A stretch of 64,000 nucleotides of DNA, taken from Riptortus pedestris (Eukaryota > Arthropoda > Insecta > Hemiptera > Alydidae). Each line of letters begins with the position of its first letter. The first letter of the stretch is position 1. Position numbers and translations under genes: made by a program. The notes under the pieces were generated by a model, which saw only the letters and a program-made list of their open reading frames with translations, was not told where the DNA came from and made no database searches. Below are positions 51,868-64,000 of the stretch, piece after piece. Location: NCBI GenBank assembly GCA_019009955.1, contig CM032228.1, positions 224,651,001 through 224,715,000 of the forward strand, given 5' to 3'.

Positions 51868-52100
51868 AAACTATTTATTAACGTCCACTTCTTGCAACTA
51901 GGGCTAATTGGGACTGGTTATCTACAGGTTACCACCATTTTCTAGCCAGGGTGGGGCTAAGGATTTTATTTATGAATTCCGTCACTAAATAAATTTCTTT
52001 TCCCAGGCGGGAATCAAACTCGCCAGTCTAGGGATTTTTTTAGGGGCTCAAGTTAGTCATGCGAGTGAAGCGTTGATCTCAATCTCACATGGCTAACTTA
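51868..52100. mobile_element. SINE tail (reverse) abutting SINE head (forward)
   Basis: 51868-52032 is the SINE body and tail in reverse (AACGTCCACTTCTTGCAAC to GGCGGGAATCAAACTCGCC). 52041-52100 is the head in forward sense (GGGGCTCAAGTTAGTCATGC). The two pieces meet at the heads, so it is a rearranged or twin insertion. Confidence 0.7.
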
Positions 52101-52526
52101 GCAAACAAAATTGCTAAAAGCGCTAAGCGGTTATAAAAATTTATTCCGAAGAGCCACATAGTTTTGTACTTTATAAACATAATGCGCCACCTTTCAACAC
52201 CAGTAGAAATAACAATGGGTAAATGCTTAAATTGTTCCTCTGCGAATTGTGTGGATTTGTTGGTGGAACACTGATTTGACAGACAGCAGTTCAAGTCCTA
52301 ACAAAGTCAACAAATCTACTACAAACGTTGATGTCTTCTTCAAAAGCTTATAATTTACTAATTCTCACGTTTAAGTTAAGAAAAAATAATCCTTTAAACT
52401 CTGTGGTTTTCAGATAGTAATATGTGACTAATTAAATAAATAATATTTGTTAATTTGAAATATGAAGTAGCAGATTCAAAGTTAAAAGGATATTTAAGAT
52501 ATATGTAATTTAGTAACGCCCGCTTT

Positions 52527-52575
52527 ATGCTACTAAGGCTAATTGGGACGGGTTATCTTCAGGTTACCATATTTT
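52527..52575 (-). repeat. SINE tail fragment
   Basis: CTAAGGCTAATTGGGACGGG then TTATCTTCAGGTTACC, the reverse of the SINE 3' body. Confidence 0.6.
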
Positions 52576-53354
52576 TTGATGAGTTATCACTATATATAAA
52601 GTACAATACTATTTAAGATAAATATTTTGGGTTGCCATCTGTGGATGTGATTCCAAACGATTCACTTGCAATAATTACATTCTACAATGTATACCCTCAC
52701 TCACCATTGAGAAAACACATCATCAGTATAGATTATAGTATTCGTGCCGTACTCAAAATACCTTTTTTTTTTTAATGAATACATAATTGACAATAAATAT
52801 ATGTTTTCATTACTTTCTATAATTATTTTATTTATTTACAAGAAGTTTCGAGTTTTATTTATATTATTACTGTAAGTCGTTACGACTGATCTTAGGAACT
52901 GAGTTTCTTGGGTTTAAAGTGATATGTTTCGAATGTGAGGAAGCATTTCATATTGAAGGAGTGTCTTTGAACTACCTAAATAAAGTAAAGACTGAACCAA
53001 ACAACCTTAGATTGCAGTTTCAAGCATGTATACCAGCTTGCAGTTGGACAAAACTGAGAGAAATGTTTCCATTACATTCAATTTAGTGAATTGTGTTATG
53101 TGGCTATTTGGTATCTTATCAGAAATTTACCGTTTAAAGTGTTAGCGATAATAAATAAGTTGCAAATAGATACTCAATCTTGTTTCACAAGTTAATAAAG
53201 AATATTCTAGAGAGCGAGAAATCCGGATTGATAACACTTGTTTATTTAACAATTTTTACTGCTTGTAACCGGAACGGTACTTTGTTTTCTGACTTCCCTT
53301 GAAGGAAAATCAGCTGTGAAGGTTGTGCACATGACGCGATTACCGAAATTCTTT
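52576..53354. other. Non-coding AT-rich stretch
   Basis: No gene or repeat recognised apart from a decayed family B terminus near 53290-53345 (GGAAAATCAGCTGTGAAGG). Confidence 0.45.
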
Positions 53355-54600
53355 GTCAAATAAATGTAATCTTTGTCTGCACGTTTGTCTTTGTTTTCTC
53401 GAAATTTCACTAAACTTTTTCTTTTCTCATGGAATTGAAATCATGTAGAAAATTGTTGGGTCTGTTTGCATTCCACTCATAATTTTGATTTTGTTAAAAC
53501 TTGGTCTGAGTATTACAAGTAACACATGTTAAACGTTACTCTATAAAATTATTCTTAAAGGCGATCAGGAGTGGGGATTGTAGGACAGGCCTAAGTAATG
53601 AAGAATGAAAATATCGTTTCATTTTGGTTTTTCGGAAAACATGCTCCTAACAATAGTTTTTTTTTTAATATTTACAGTTTTGTAGTATAAAACATTATAA
53701 ACGAGAAATACCCTAAACATTTCAGAAGAGGTCAACAATTTTACAGGGCACAAATAACCAAAGTCCGTCACGCAGAGCTGCGTAAACTAAGCAGATTTCC
53801 CACGTGTAGTTTTACAATAGTGAAATTTCACGAGAGTCGAGCAGTTAAGGAAACGGCCGAACTAGCTTTTGGCGGGAAAGGCACTTCGTCCGTTAGCCGC
53901 TCAGATTTAATAAAAATGCAAATATCTCGGTTAATATTCAAGATAGAGAATAAATGTATATAACAATATTTATAGTAAATTTAATTTGTAATAAGATTGA
54001 TTTTGTACAATTTTTCGATCCGACGTATAGTAACGGAGATATTTCGAATTTTCGAAAATCCTCCCCTCTAAACTCCCCTCCCACTGGTCCCATTTCAGCC
54101 GTTAACGAACTTGATCTTTCTTTTTACATAAAACAACTAAATATCGAGTTTGGTAACGAACAAACAAAAACTGCGACCGCTAAAGCGTTAACAGACAATA
54201 TATATATATATATACAGTTTTGAACGGACCTCATTTTCGTCATCTACTAGGTAGGATCGATGGACACTTGAAGAAAAATTTCGTAAATTTCGTCATGAGT
54301 ACAACCTCAATAGCTGATTTCCCTTAAGCGAAATCTGCTAAAACGAAACTCAGTATCTGAGTTAGCACCACTCTCCTACTGTAACATAAGCTAAGTTAAC
54401 ATGTTTAGGCGAAAATTGGAATGGGGGAATGTAGGGGGAGGCCAGAAACAAATAGCCGTTATATATCATTTCCTTTGCGTTTTTCTCTAAAAATGCACCT
54501 AGATAAAAATGTTAACTTTGTTATTAAGTGTCTTTTATTTTATACATTAATGTCATATAACAATGTAAAAATCAAGTAATATTCACGGAAATGTTGTTAT
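53355..54600 (+). mobile_element. Old Helitron copy interrupted by a family B element
   Basis: ATGTAATCTTTGTCTGCACG, TCTCGAAATTTCAC, CAGGAGTGGGGATTGTAGG and GTCAACAATTTTACAGGGCA are diverged Helitron blocks in order. After the family B insert (53760-54343) the Helitron resumes at CGAAACTCAGTATCTGAG. No 3' hairpin is left. Confidence 0.65.
53760..54343 (+). repeat. Family B element, full length, inserted in a Helitron
   Basis: AAGTCCGTCACGCAGAGCTG to AAATCTGCTAAAA, with a short TA core at 54197-54215. Because the Helitron sequence continues on both sides, this copy fixes both ends of family B. No clear target duplication is visible. Confidence 0.82.
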
Positions 54601-55007
54601 AATGAAACATTCATAAATTGAATTTTTAAATATCCTAGCTCATCTTGATAAATTATAACGACAAAATTAAACTTTGCACTATGAAAAAACGAGTTATTGA
54701 CTTAATCAGTCGTATGGCGGAATGTAAAGGACAAGAAGAACACAAATGACCATTAAAATCATTTTCGTTTCTAAAATATTTTCGCCTCGAAGTGATGGCC
54801 CATCATGAGAACTAATAGGTAATATAGAACTGCTACATCGTTACTAAGGACCTTCCACTAGCTGTGTCAATTAGAGAATCTCAGATAATGCAAACATAAT
54901 AACTGATTTACCTTAAGGAAGCTGTGACCTGACGCGCTACAGAATGAATGTATGTTTATTGGTGTTATGGAAAAATGAGTGTGCGATTTCCGATTGTTTT
55001 TATGAAA

Positions 55008-55764
55008 TTTCCCTTAGATTTGTTTGATTGTTACCAAACTCGTAATTTAAATGTTTTATGTAAAAATAAAAATCAGGTTCATTAACTGCTGACATTAGAC
55101 AGGCGGGAGGGGGGTTTAGTGGGAGAATTTAGAAAATTCGAAATACTTCCGTTATTATTAGTCGGATCGAAAAGTTTGCAAATGCAATTTCCTATAAATA
55201 TTGTCATATATACCATTTCTCTATCTGGAATATTAACAGAAAACCCCCACTATTAGTAATCTAGCGTATAAAATAAGCCAATATGTAATGAAAAATCTTA
55301 TTTCATGCTTCAATACTAATTATAGTTTTCAGTGGGCCTTTACTACACAAGTTATGTGGAAAAAATTGTATTGTCAGAATGTCATGAAATAAAATTGTAC
55401 GGAATTCTCTCAAAAAGGTTTATTTCATACATATCATACTCGATATTTTACCTCTTTATTTAACAATAAAGATCATATTAATTAATGTTTCAAATAGGAT
55501 TTGGAATAGGAGTGTGAGAAGGGTGTCTGGTCGAAAAATGTTATAGAATCTTGTTAACTATTGTTGTTCTGTATATTTTCTAGTAGCTCAAAAATTCTAA
55601 GGGAGCTTATTATGTCCTTCTTTTATGCCTACAATATACCTCCACTTCTACTCATTGAATTTGGAAATAGAGATTATATGGCGAGATGACGTTACTAGTA
55701 TGTCTTTATAGCGCGTGGGAAATGTGTTTAGTTTACGCAGACCCCGCGTGAAGGACTCTCATAG
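55008..55764 (-). repeat. Diverged family B element (reverse)
   Basis: TTGTTTGATTGTTACCAAAC, GGGAGGGGGGTTTAGTGGG, then AGCGCGTGGGAAATGTGTTT and GCGTGAAGGACTCT at the terminus. Confidence 0.6.
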
Positions 55765-55992
55765 TGTAAATATAAATATGCGTCAGGTTAAATACCGCCG
55801 AAACACATGAGATTAAAGTTTACCTGTCTTGAAGTTTCACCTATTATTTTATTTGTGGTCAATGCAGAAACACTTTTATTGGAATTTATTGAGGGTTTTT
55901 TTTTTTTTACTCTCATTCTCCAGTAAACCCCGGAAAAGGGCAGTTCATTTGCTTTGAGTACCACGCTCTGGATACGTGCCTGTTAAAATGCA

Positions 55993-56473
55993 TCGGTCGT
56001 AATTTTTGTTTGATTGTTACCAAACTTGTCATTTAAGCGTTTCTTGTAAAACTAAAGATTAAATTCGTTATAGGCTAAAATTGGACCATGAGGAGGGAGG
56101 TTTATACAAGTGGTTAAATGAATAATTCAAAATATCTCCGGTATTACGAGTCGGATAAAAAAAAAAATTACATTGCAAACACTATGGCATTTAATTATCT
56201 AAATTTGTTGCTCTATGTATTTTTTTTCAGTAGAACTAAGATTTCCTAGCCAAATCATTTAGAATTTTGAGTGTTCATTCCGGTGTATACCCCCTCTTCT
56301 ACTAATGCCATCATAACTTTGGGCGTTTCTGCGATTAAAAATATCATTTCCAGCTTAAATTTCAAGTCCCGTTGACATAGACACCTTATTAAAGGAAAAA
56401 TGGAGAGTAGATGATGTCAGTCCGCAGCTTGGGAAATCTGCTAAGTTAACCCAGCCCGTTCCTGACGGACTTC
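55993..56473 (-). repeat. Diverged family B element (reverse), second in a row
   Basis: TTTGTTTGATTGTTACCAAA, ATATCTCCGGTATTACG, then TTGGGAAATCTGCTAAGTTA and CCTGACGGACTTCTT. It has the same orientation as the copy at 55008. Confidence 0.6.
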
Positions 56474-57554
56474 TTATTAAGCAGTAAATTCATGGTCATT
56501 TCGCTAATGTCTATTTTATTTTTAATAGATGCTCGAAAATTTCTTATCTTATCAAGCAGGTGCAGGTGATTGCCTTAAATGTAAACAATGACTTGACAAA
56601 TAACAACTTATCCAAGGCCACTTTGAAATATATTTAATAAGATAAATTAGCCGGGAGTAATTGCTCTTGAAGTTAGTTGCTTGCCAGAACTGCATCTTCT
56701 CACACCTGTGGATCTCAATACAAGGTGGGTAGCCAGTCTTATACTTTTATTACTTATGCAATTTCACTGTATTTACGCCATTATTTTATATTAATAAGGG
56801 TTTATAAATTTATAGAACTTTTCATTTGGCTCTTATATTAGGACTATAAGTATTATTATAAGAATACTTTTACTGGCTTTGGACACTATTCGTATTAGAG
56901 TCGAGTTGTATTTTAAATGTTCCAAACAAAGCTATAGGTAAGTTGTTACAGAAATATCTGCGGATTCTCTTTTATATTTCTAGTTTCAGTCAATCAATTT
57001 TTAGAAGACAATTCTCTTATACAAGAGTAAAGCTTTTAATTTTAGGGATATGTGATTGAAATTCAGCGTTTAGTATATGTTCAAATTTACACGTATATCT
57101 TAGTAATGTGTAAAACATTCTGTTATAAGGAGTTAAAAAAATAATATCTTAAATATTTTAATTTCTAAACAATAAATCAAGTTGTAGGCCTACACCTCCA
57201 CTGAATGAAACTGTTTACTACAGAGCTTCATTCAATGGTCAGCGTCATCGTCTTTGCTCTAGTAGAATTAAACACAGAATAGGAAAATATAATAAAACAA
57301 TTAACGCAATTAAAAAAATCATACAATTATTGCTATTTTTTGGTTTGTTTTGAGAGTTAAGTCCTTTTTGGTAAAGAATAGGAGATATTTATTTATTATG
57401 TGTTTAAGGTTTTAAATTATTTGAGAAGCATGTTTTTAATTATTTTTCATCACTCGGATTGGAAAGTAGATACTTTCGATACCAGCTGGGAGATAGGAAA
57501 GTAGGCCTTTACAGATCTGAAAATTTAGCGGGAGGTTAAGTGACAAACATATGA
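56474..57554. other. Non-coding AT-rich stretch
   Basis: No gene or repeat recognised. Confidence 0.5.
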
Positions 57555-57837
57555 CTTTACACGCCTAGGGACGAAAGTTTTCGACTCTCGCAGTATTTAC
57601 TACTATCAACACTAGGTTCGCTATCGTTTCTTTTTAATTTTACGTTGTAATTGCGATAAAGATTCACGAGTTAAAAACCGCCTTAATATGCGTTTTGCCT
57701 CGTGATGAAAAGTATTGTACATTACTCGTACCGAAAGTGACTTTACGATGCTCGATCGAATTAACAGGCTCGGCTTCGCCTCACCAGTCAAACACGATCT
57801 CGCAACGTAAAGTGCCACTTTCGGCCCTAGTAACGTA
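57555..57837. mobile_element. Candidate MITE with CTAGGG-CGAAAGT ends
   Basis: The left part has CGCCTAGGGACGAAAGTTTT. The reverse of the right part reads TTACTAGGGCCGAAAGTGGC, giving imperfect inverted ends. The interior is CpG-richer than the flanks and carries AGGCTCGGCTTCGCCTC, a small hairpin. No coding potential and no clear target duplication. Confidence 0.5.
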
Positions 57838-59104
57838 ATATACTATTAATTGCTGTGTGATTATTTTTTTCCTCTGTTTTGTTTGATGTTTTATTAATAC
57901 AAAGCTCAGAAGTAGAGGCTGGCCCTTGAAAACTAACTCTGTAATAAACTGTTAAATCTAGTGGTGGTGTTAATATTTTTTCCCAACTACTGAAATATAA
58001 ATCGACCCCTAACAGACAAGAGATTCAAGATGAACAAGGATGTGTTTTAAATAATTATTTTTAAATTATAATATGATATGCCAAAAAAGAAAATTGTATT
58101 CATATTTTCGATTTCCCTAATAGGAACGGAGAAATCAGTAATTTTGCGCTTGTTCCTCCCAGTACTGCTTCTCATCCGGTTTTTTTGCTTCTGAAAATGT
58201 TAGTAAAAAAATGTATTCACCCAGTTCCATGGATAACGAAAATTTTATTCAAAAGTTAAATCGTTAACAGTCAAAGGCACTCAAAAATACATGTATACAA
58301 TTTTGAGCCCACGTGTTTGCATCATTTAGGGTAATCAAAATGAAAATGATTATCATTAAGCCAAACACGGGCTATATCAACTGGCCTACGGTAATTACGC
58401 TTATTTTAAAGGGAAATTCGCTAAAATGTCATTTTTTGGCTTCTCGCGTCATTCGTATTTCAAAAATACCAGTTTGTATCCTGAGGTGAATAAGGGGCTC
58501 ATACATTTCTGGTAGAATAATCAAACCATATATCTGAAAATATACAAACACCCGACGTTATCATGTTTTATTATCTTACTCTCAAAATTGCACCTATTGC
58601 TGATAAGAACACGGAACAGGAATGAACAGAAACTCCTTCATGCCATTATTCCTTCTTCTAATCCTTTTGCTTATAAGCTTATATATTTCTTTATAATTGT
58701 TTGAATCTTACTTAAAATTCGAAATGATCATGTTTAACACCTGATTCTACGATAGCATTTGAAAAAAATGAAATTATAAATGACTTATTTATGAGTCGAA
58801 TGTAATTAATGTGATATGTAGTTGTAAAAAATATATTGTTTAAACCTTAACAATATCTTAAAAAAAAAAAAAATAAATAAAAATACCAAACTTATCTAAT
58901 AGGAATGATATTTTCCCGACCTCCTTTTAATTGTTTCGGTGACGGTTCTGATCAATTAAGATAAATTAATTACAAAATTGTAATAATATATTTTTATGAA
59001 TTTTCAAAATATTTAGGAAATGCATCTAAGAATATATCTCTGTCATTCATTAGCTATTAATAAATAGCATTTTCCAAATAAGAGACAGTTACGTTTTTTC
59101 GATA
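57838..59104. other. Non-coding AT-rich stretch
   Basis: No gene or repeat recognised. An A-run lies at 58860-58872. Confidence 0.5.
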
Positions 59105-59305
59105 CTTCAGATTAGCCTTGTGAGTTAAAGTGTTGGCCGTAATATCACCTGGTAAACCTAGAGTTTGATTCTCACCTGGGTAATAGGAATTTATTTAGTG
59201 ATGAACTCATTAAATTAAATCCTTTTTCCCACCCCCGTTAGAAATGGGTGGTAACCTGTGAATAACCCGTCCTAATTAGCCTTAGTGGACGTTAATAAAT
59301 ACTAA
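59105..59305 (+). mobile_element. tRNA-derived SINE, second copy
   Basis: CAGATTAGCCTTGTGAGTTA at the head, the B-box-like GAGTTTGATTCTC at 59161-59173, then GGGTAATAGGAATTTATTTA, GTGGTAACCTGTGAATAACC and the GGACGTTAATAAATA tail. Confidence 0.72.
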
Positions 59306-59955
59306 TAATATTATTTGTAAATAGATAAAGCCTAATTAATCCCTAGCTGTGATTACAACATAATCAATCACTAGGGGAATTGCATTAAAGACTCTAAGTG
59401 CATCTTTATTGGCAAATTGTATTTTTATGGTCGTAGTGCATATTTATAGCCAGAACTCAATGGTTTATGAATATTTATGAATTAGATTTTTCTTTAATAG
59501 TTTCAAATATTTTCAATTATTTGATTTATTTTCTTAAAATGATAAAATGCAGCTCAAACGTTATGCACGTTATGTTTGAAAGTGGACAGAGAGTAGTAAT
59601 GATATGAACAAAACACTAATTTGCTTATGTTGCTAAAAGTGGAAATAATTATAAAAAGACAAAACAACCAACTAATTAATTAAATGAATATTTCAGTGTG
59701 GTATTATGAAAATCATTAATTTTGAAACTTGTTATTGTCGATTTGATGGACATTTCTGATCTCGTAACGTTGTATTGTTAAAGTTAAATTGCTTGTGATT
59801 ATCATATCCGCCATTTAGAATTCTGATCTCGATATGTGCTATTTTTGAAGTGAATGCCAATTAGCACCATGAATAGCAGTGCAATAATAGTTGTAACAAC
59901 TTTAGAATTATTTAACAATTAATTTACAATTATAATAAAATTCCAAGTGCTCAGG
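59306..59955. other. Non-coding AT-rich stretch
   Basis: No gene or repeat recognised. Confidence 0.5.
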
Positions 59956-60078
59956 TTTTTTAGTGAACTCACTGAATGAAATCCTCATTCCAGCCCCGAC
60001 ACTAAAAGGCTGGTGGTATCCTGTATATAACCCGTCCCAATTAGCGTCAGTTGCAAAAACTGAACGTTAATAAATAAC
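59956..60078 (+). mobile_element. SINE 3' part, 5' truncated
   Basis: TTTTTTAGTGAACTCACTGA, GGCTGGTGGTATCCTGTAT, AACCCGTCCCAATTAGCG and GAACGTTAATAAATAA match the SINE body and tail. The tRNA-like head is absent. Confidence 0.65.
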
Positions 60079-60106
60079 TACAACGATCATAATATTCCAT
60101 GTTATT

Positions 60107-60440
60107 CATACAAGGGATGTGCAGGGTCTTCCCCACACCGATTTGAACGAAAGATTTTTAGTGTTTAGTACCTAATGAAAAACCAATTCTGTTAAAGGAG
60201 GAGAACGCACTTCTCACGCGTTCTTCTAAGAAACTAAAATGTTAAAGTTTTCATGAACGTCTTGGGTTGTTCCTCCCACTGCTCAGTTAATAGAGCTTTT
60301 ATTTTGTTACCTGAAATCTCGAGATCGAATCTCGCTCTCCAAGCGACTGTTTTTTCTGGATTTTTTTTTTTTTCATTTTTTGCTTCTAGGGCATTTGTTT
60401 AATATAAATAAATTAAAATAGAATTTGTTTTAACTATTTC
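60107..60440 (+). repeat. Repeat family E, copy 2, with tRNA-like promoter boxes
   Basis: It shares TTTTAGTGTTTAGTACCTAA and AACCAATTCTGTTAAAGG with 43491-43745. It then carries ACTGCTCAGTTAATAGAGC (60279-60296, A-box-like) and GAGATCGAATCTC (60321-60333, B-box-like) at tRNA spacing, with a T-run after. The acceptor-stem pairing is not convincing, so it is called SINE-like rather than a tRNA gene. Confidence 0.55.
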
Positions 60441-60641
60441 ATTTAATTTTTAGCGCGTTACGTATATTTAAAGAAAATTCGAATCTTTCTGACTATGATA
60501 TAATTGTTATAAGGCAATATTTAATATTAGGGATGGTTAGGCGACGTCTATATCTATCATCAGGTTAACAATTTTATTCGTGCACTCCGATTGTTAGGTA
60601 ACTGTACAATTTAATGTGGATTGTTTTTTTTTTTCAGAACT

Positions 60642-63295
<2,654 letters not shown>

Positions 63296-63375
63296 AACTG
63301 TCACCATTCAAAGTTCATGTAGTCCCACGTCTGGCATGACACTGATGATAGAGCGAGGACTCCGAAACAGTTCTA
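63296..63375. repeat. Short relative of the foldback family
   Basis: GAACTGTCACCATTC, GACACTGATGATAGAGCGAG and GACTCCGAAACAGTTCTAGA echo the GATGATGGAGC and CTGAAAGCGCTCTGTCAC motifs of the foldback elements. It is a diverged single arm. Confidence 0.4.
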
Positions 63376-63454
63376 GAGATACATAAATTGACAAGGTGTG
63401 TACTGCATTAAGTACCAGTTAAACACCATTCACTTTCCAACACAAAAATCTTTA

Positions 63455-63727
63455 AGCTTTAACAGATTTACTTTAAGGTAAATGAGCTATTGAAATTCTT
63501 GTAATGGTAATCGAACCTACCCCTAAATGAGGTCCGCTTAAAACTGTATATATAGACATAATTTTTGATGAACTGTTATGTAACTCACCATTTAAATGTT
63601 TTATGTAAAATTAAAGGTTAGTGAAGGGGAGTGTTCTGAGTGCGGAATTTCCAAAATTTGAAATACCTCCATTATATGTTGTGTTTTTCTTTTACTATCT
63701 TCAATCTTAGCCGAGATATTTACATTT
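63455..63727 (-). repeat. Diverged, shortened family B copy
   Basis: CAGATTTACTTTAAGGTAAA at the terminus, ACCTACCCCTAAATGAGGTC, then TTTAAATGTTTTATGTAAAA and TTAGCCGAGATATTTACAT. It ends where the next copy begins. Confidence 0.6.
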
Positions 63728-63859
63728 TAGCAGATTTCCCTTGAGGGAAATCAGCTATTGAGGTTGTACTCATGACGCGATTTTCGAAATTTTTCTTCAA
63801 ATGTCCATCGATCCTACCCATGAGATGATGAAAATGAGGTCTGTTCAAAACTGTATATA

Positions 63860-63912
<53 letters not shown>

Positions 63913-64000
63913 ATCTATCTATCTATCTATCTATATATTTGTCTGTTACCGCTCTAGCGGTCGCAATTTTTGTTTGATCGTTACCAAACTCGATATTTAG
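63728..64000 (-). repeat. Family B element running off the window
   Basis: TTAGCAGATTTCCCTTGAGG at the terminus, a (TA)n and (ATCT)n core at 63860-63938, then TTGTTTGATCGTTACCAAAC. It is head-to-tail with the copy at 63455 and young by its low divergence. Confidence 0.75.

Noticed and set aside
60279..60333. tRNA gene
   Set aside because: Boxes A and B are tRNA-like but the acceptor and anticodon stems do not pair convincingly, and the segment is part of a dispersed repeat.

Overview
This is an AT-rich eukaryotic window and almost certainly an insect genome. It has intron-containing genes with GT-AG splice sites and a transposon load typical of arthropods: mariner, hAT, piggyBac-like, P-like/THAP, Helitrons, LINE pieces and tRNA-derived SINEs. 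I cannot place the order from sequence alone. The CNCGW-type protease prosegment and the sigma-class GST fit many insects.

Four host genes are supported by reading exons through splice sites. (1) The 5' two thirds of a factor-inhibiting-HIF gene (HIF1AN family, minus strand, exons at 18117-18004, 17930-17680, 17588-17440 and 7610-7465). The last exons lie left of the window and intron 3 is about 9.8 kb. (2) A chain of small phase 1-1 exons on the plus strand (27.1-34.7 kb, perhaps ending at 38.4 kb). It looks like an undescribed micro-exon gene with a duplicated exon. (3) A complete six-exon secreted trypsin-like serine protease of 275 aa (minus strand, 42987-39302). (4) The first two coding exons of a sigma-class glutathione S-transferase (plus strand, 60642-62655), which runs off the right side.

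The rest is layered mobile DNA. 0-7 kb: a repeat called family B here, a mariner with both terminal inverted repeats (2802-4071), and an unidentified decayed coding region. 7.8-13.7 kb: a family B element whose TA microsatellite has been filled by four head-to-tail Helitrons. 14-18 kb: old B copies, a foldback palindrome and the FIH exons. 18.8-24.4 kb: a deep nest. A TTAA-flanked piggyBac-like element splits the B hairpin; inside it lie a hAT element and a THAP-encoding P-like module, and three copies of the octamer ACGGCATT bound these two. Two small 8-bp-TSD MITEs sit just to the right. 24.7-26 kb: a TIR element next to TTAA. 30-34 kb: a 16-bp minisatellite with 128-bp higher-order repeats and two head-to-head Helitrons. 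35-38 kb: two inverted B copies flank a LINE ORF1 remnant and a perfect 31-unit (A + 15 C) satellite. 43.5-50 kb: a Helitron, a ZBED-type hAT pseudogene, a 26-bp tandem repeat, LINE pol remains and B copies. 51-60 kb: SINEs, old B and Helitron copies and a MITE. The window ends inside another B copy.

The genes do not form a pathway. The most unusual signals are the micro-exon gene, the nested transposon stack, the repeat family with Helentron/HINE-like architecture, and the poly-C satellite, which could be an assembly artefact.
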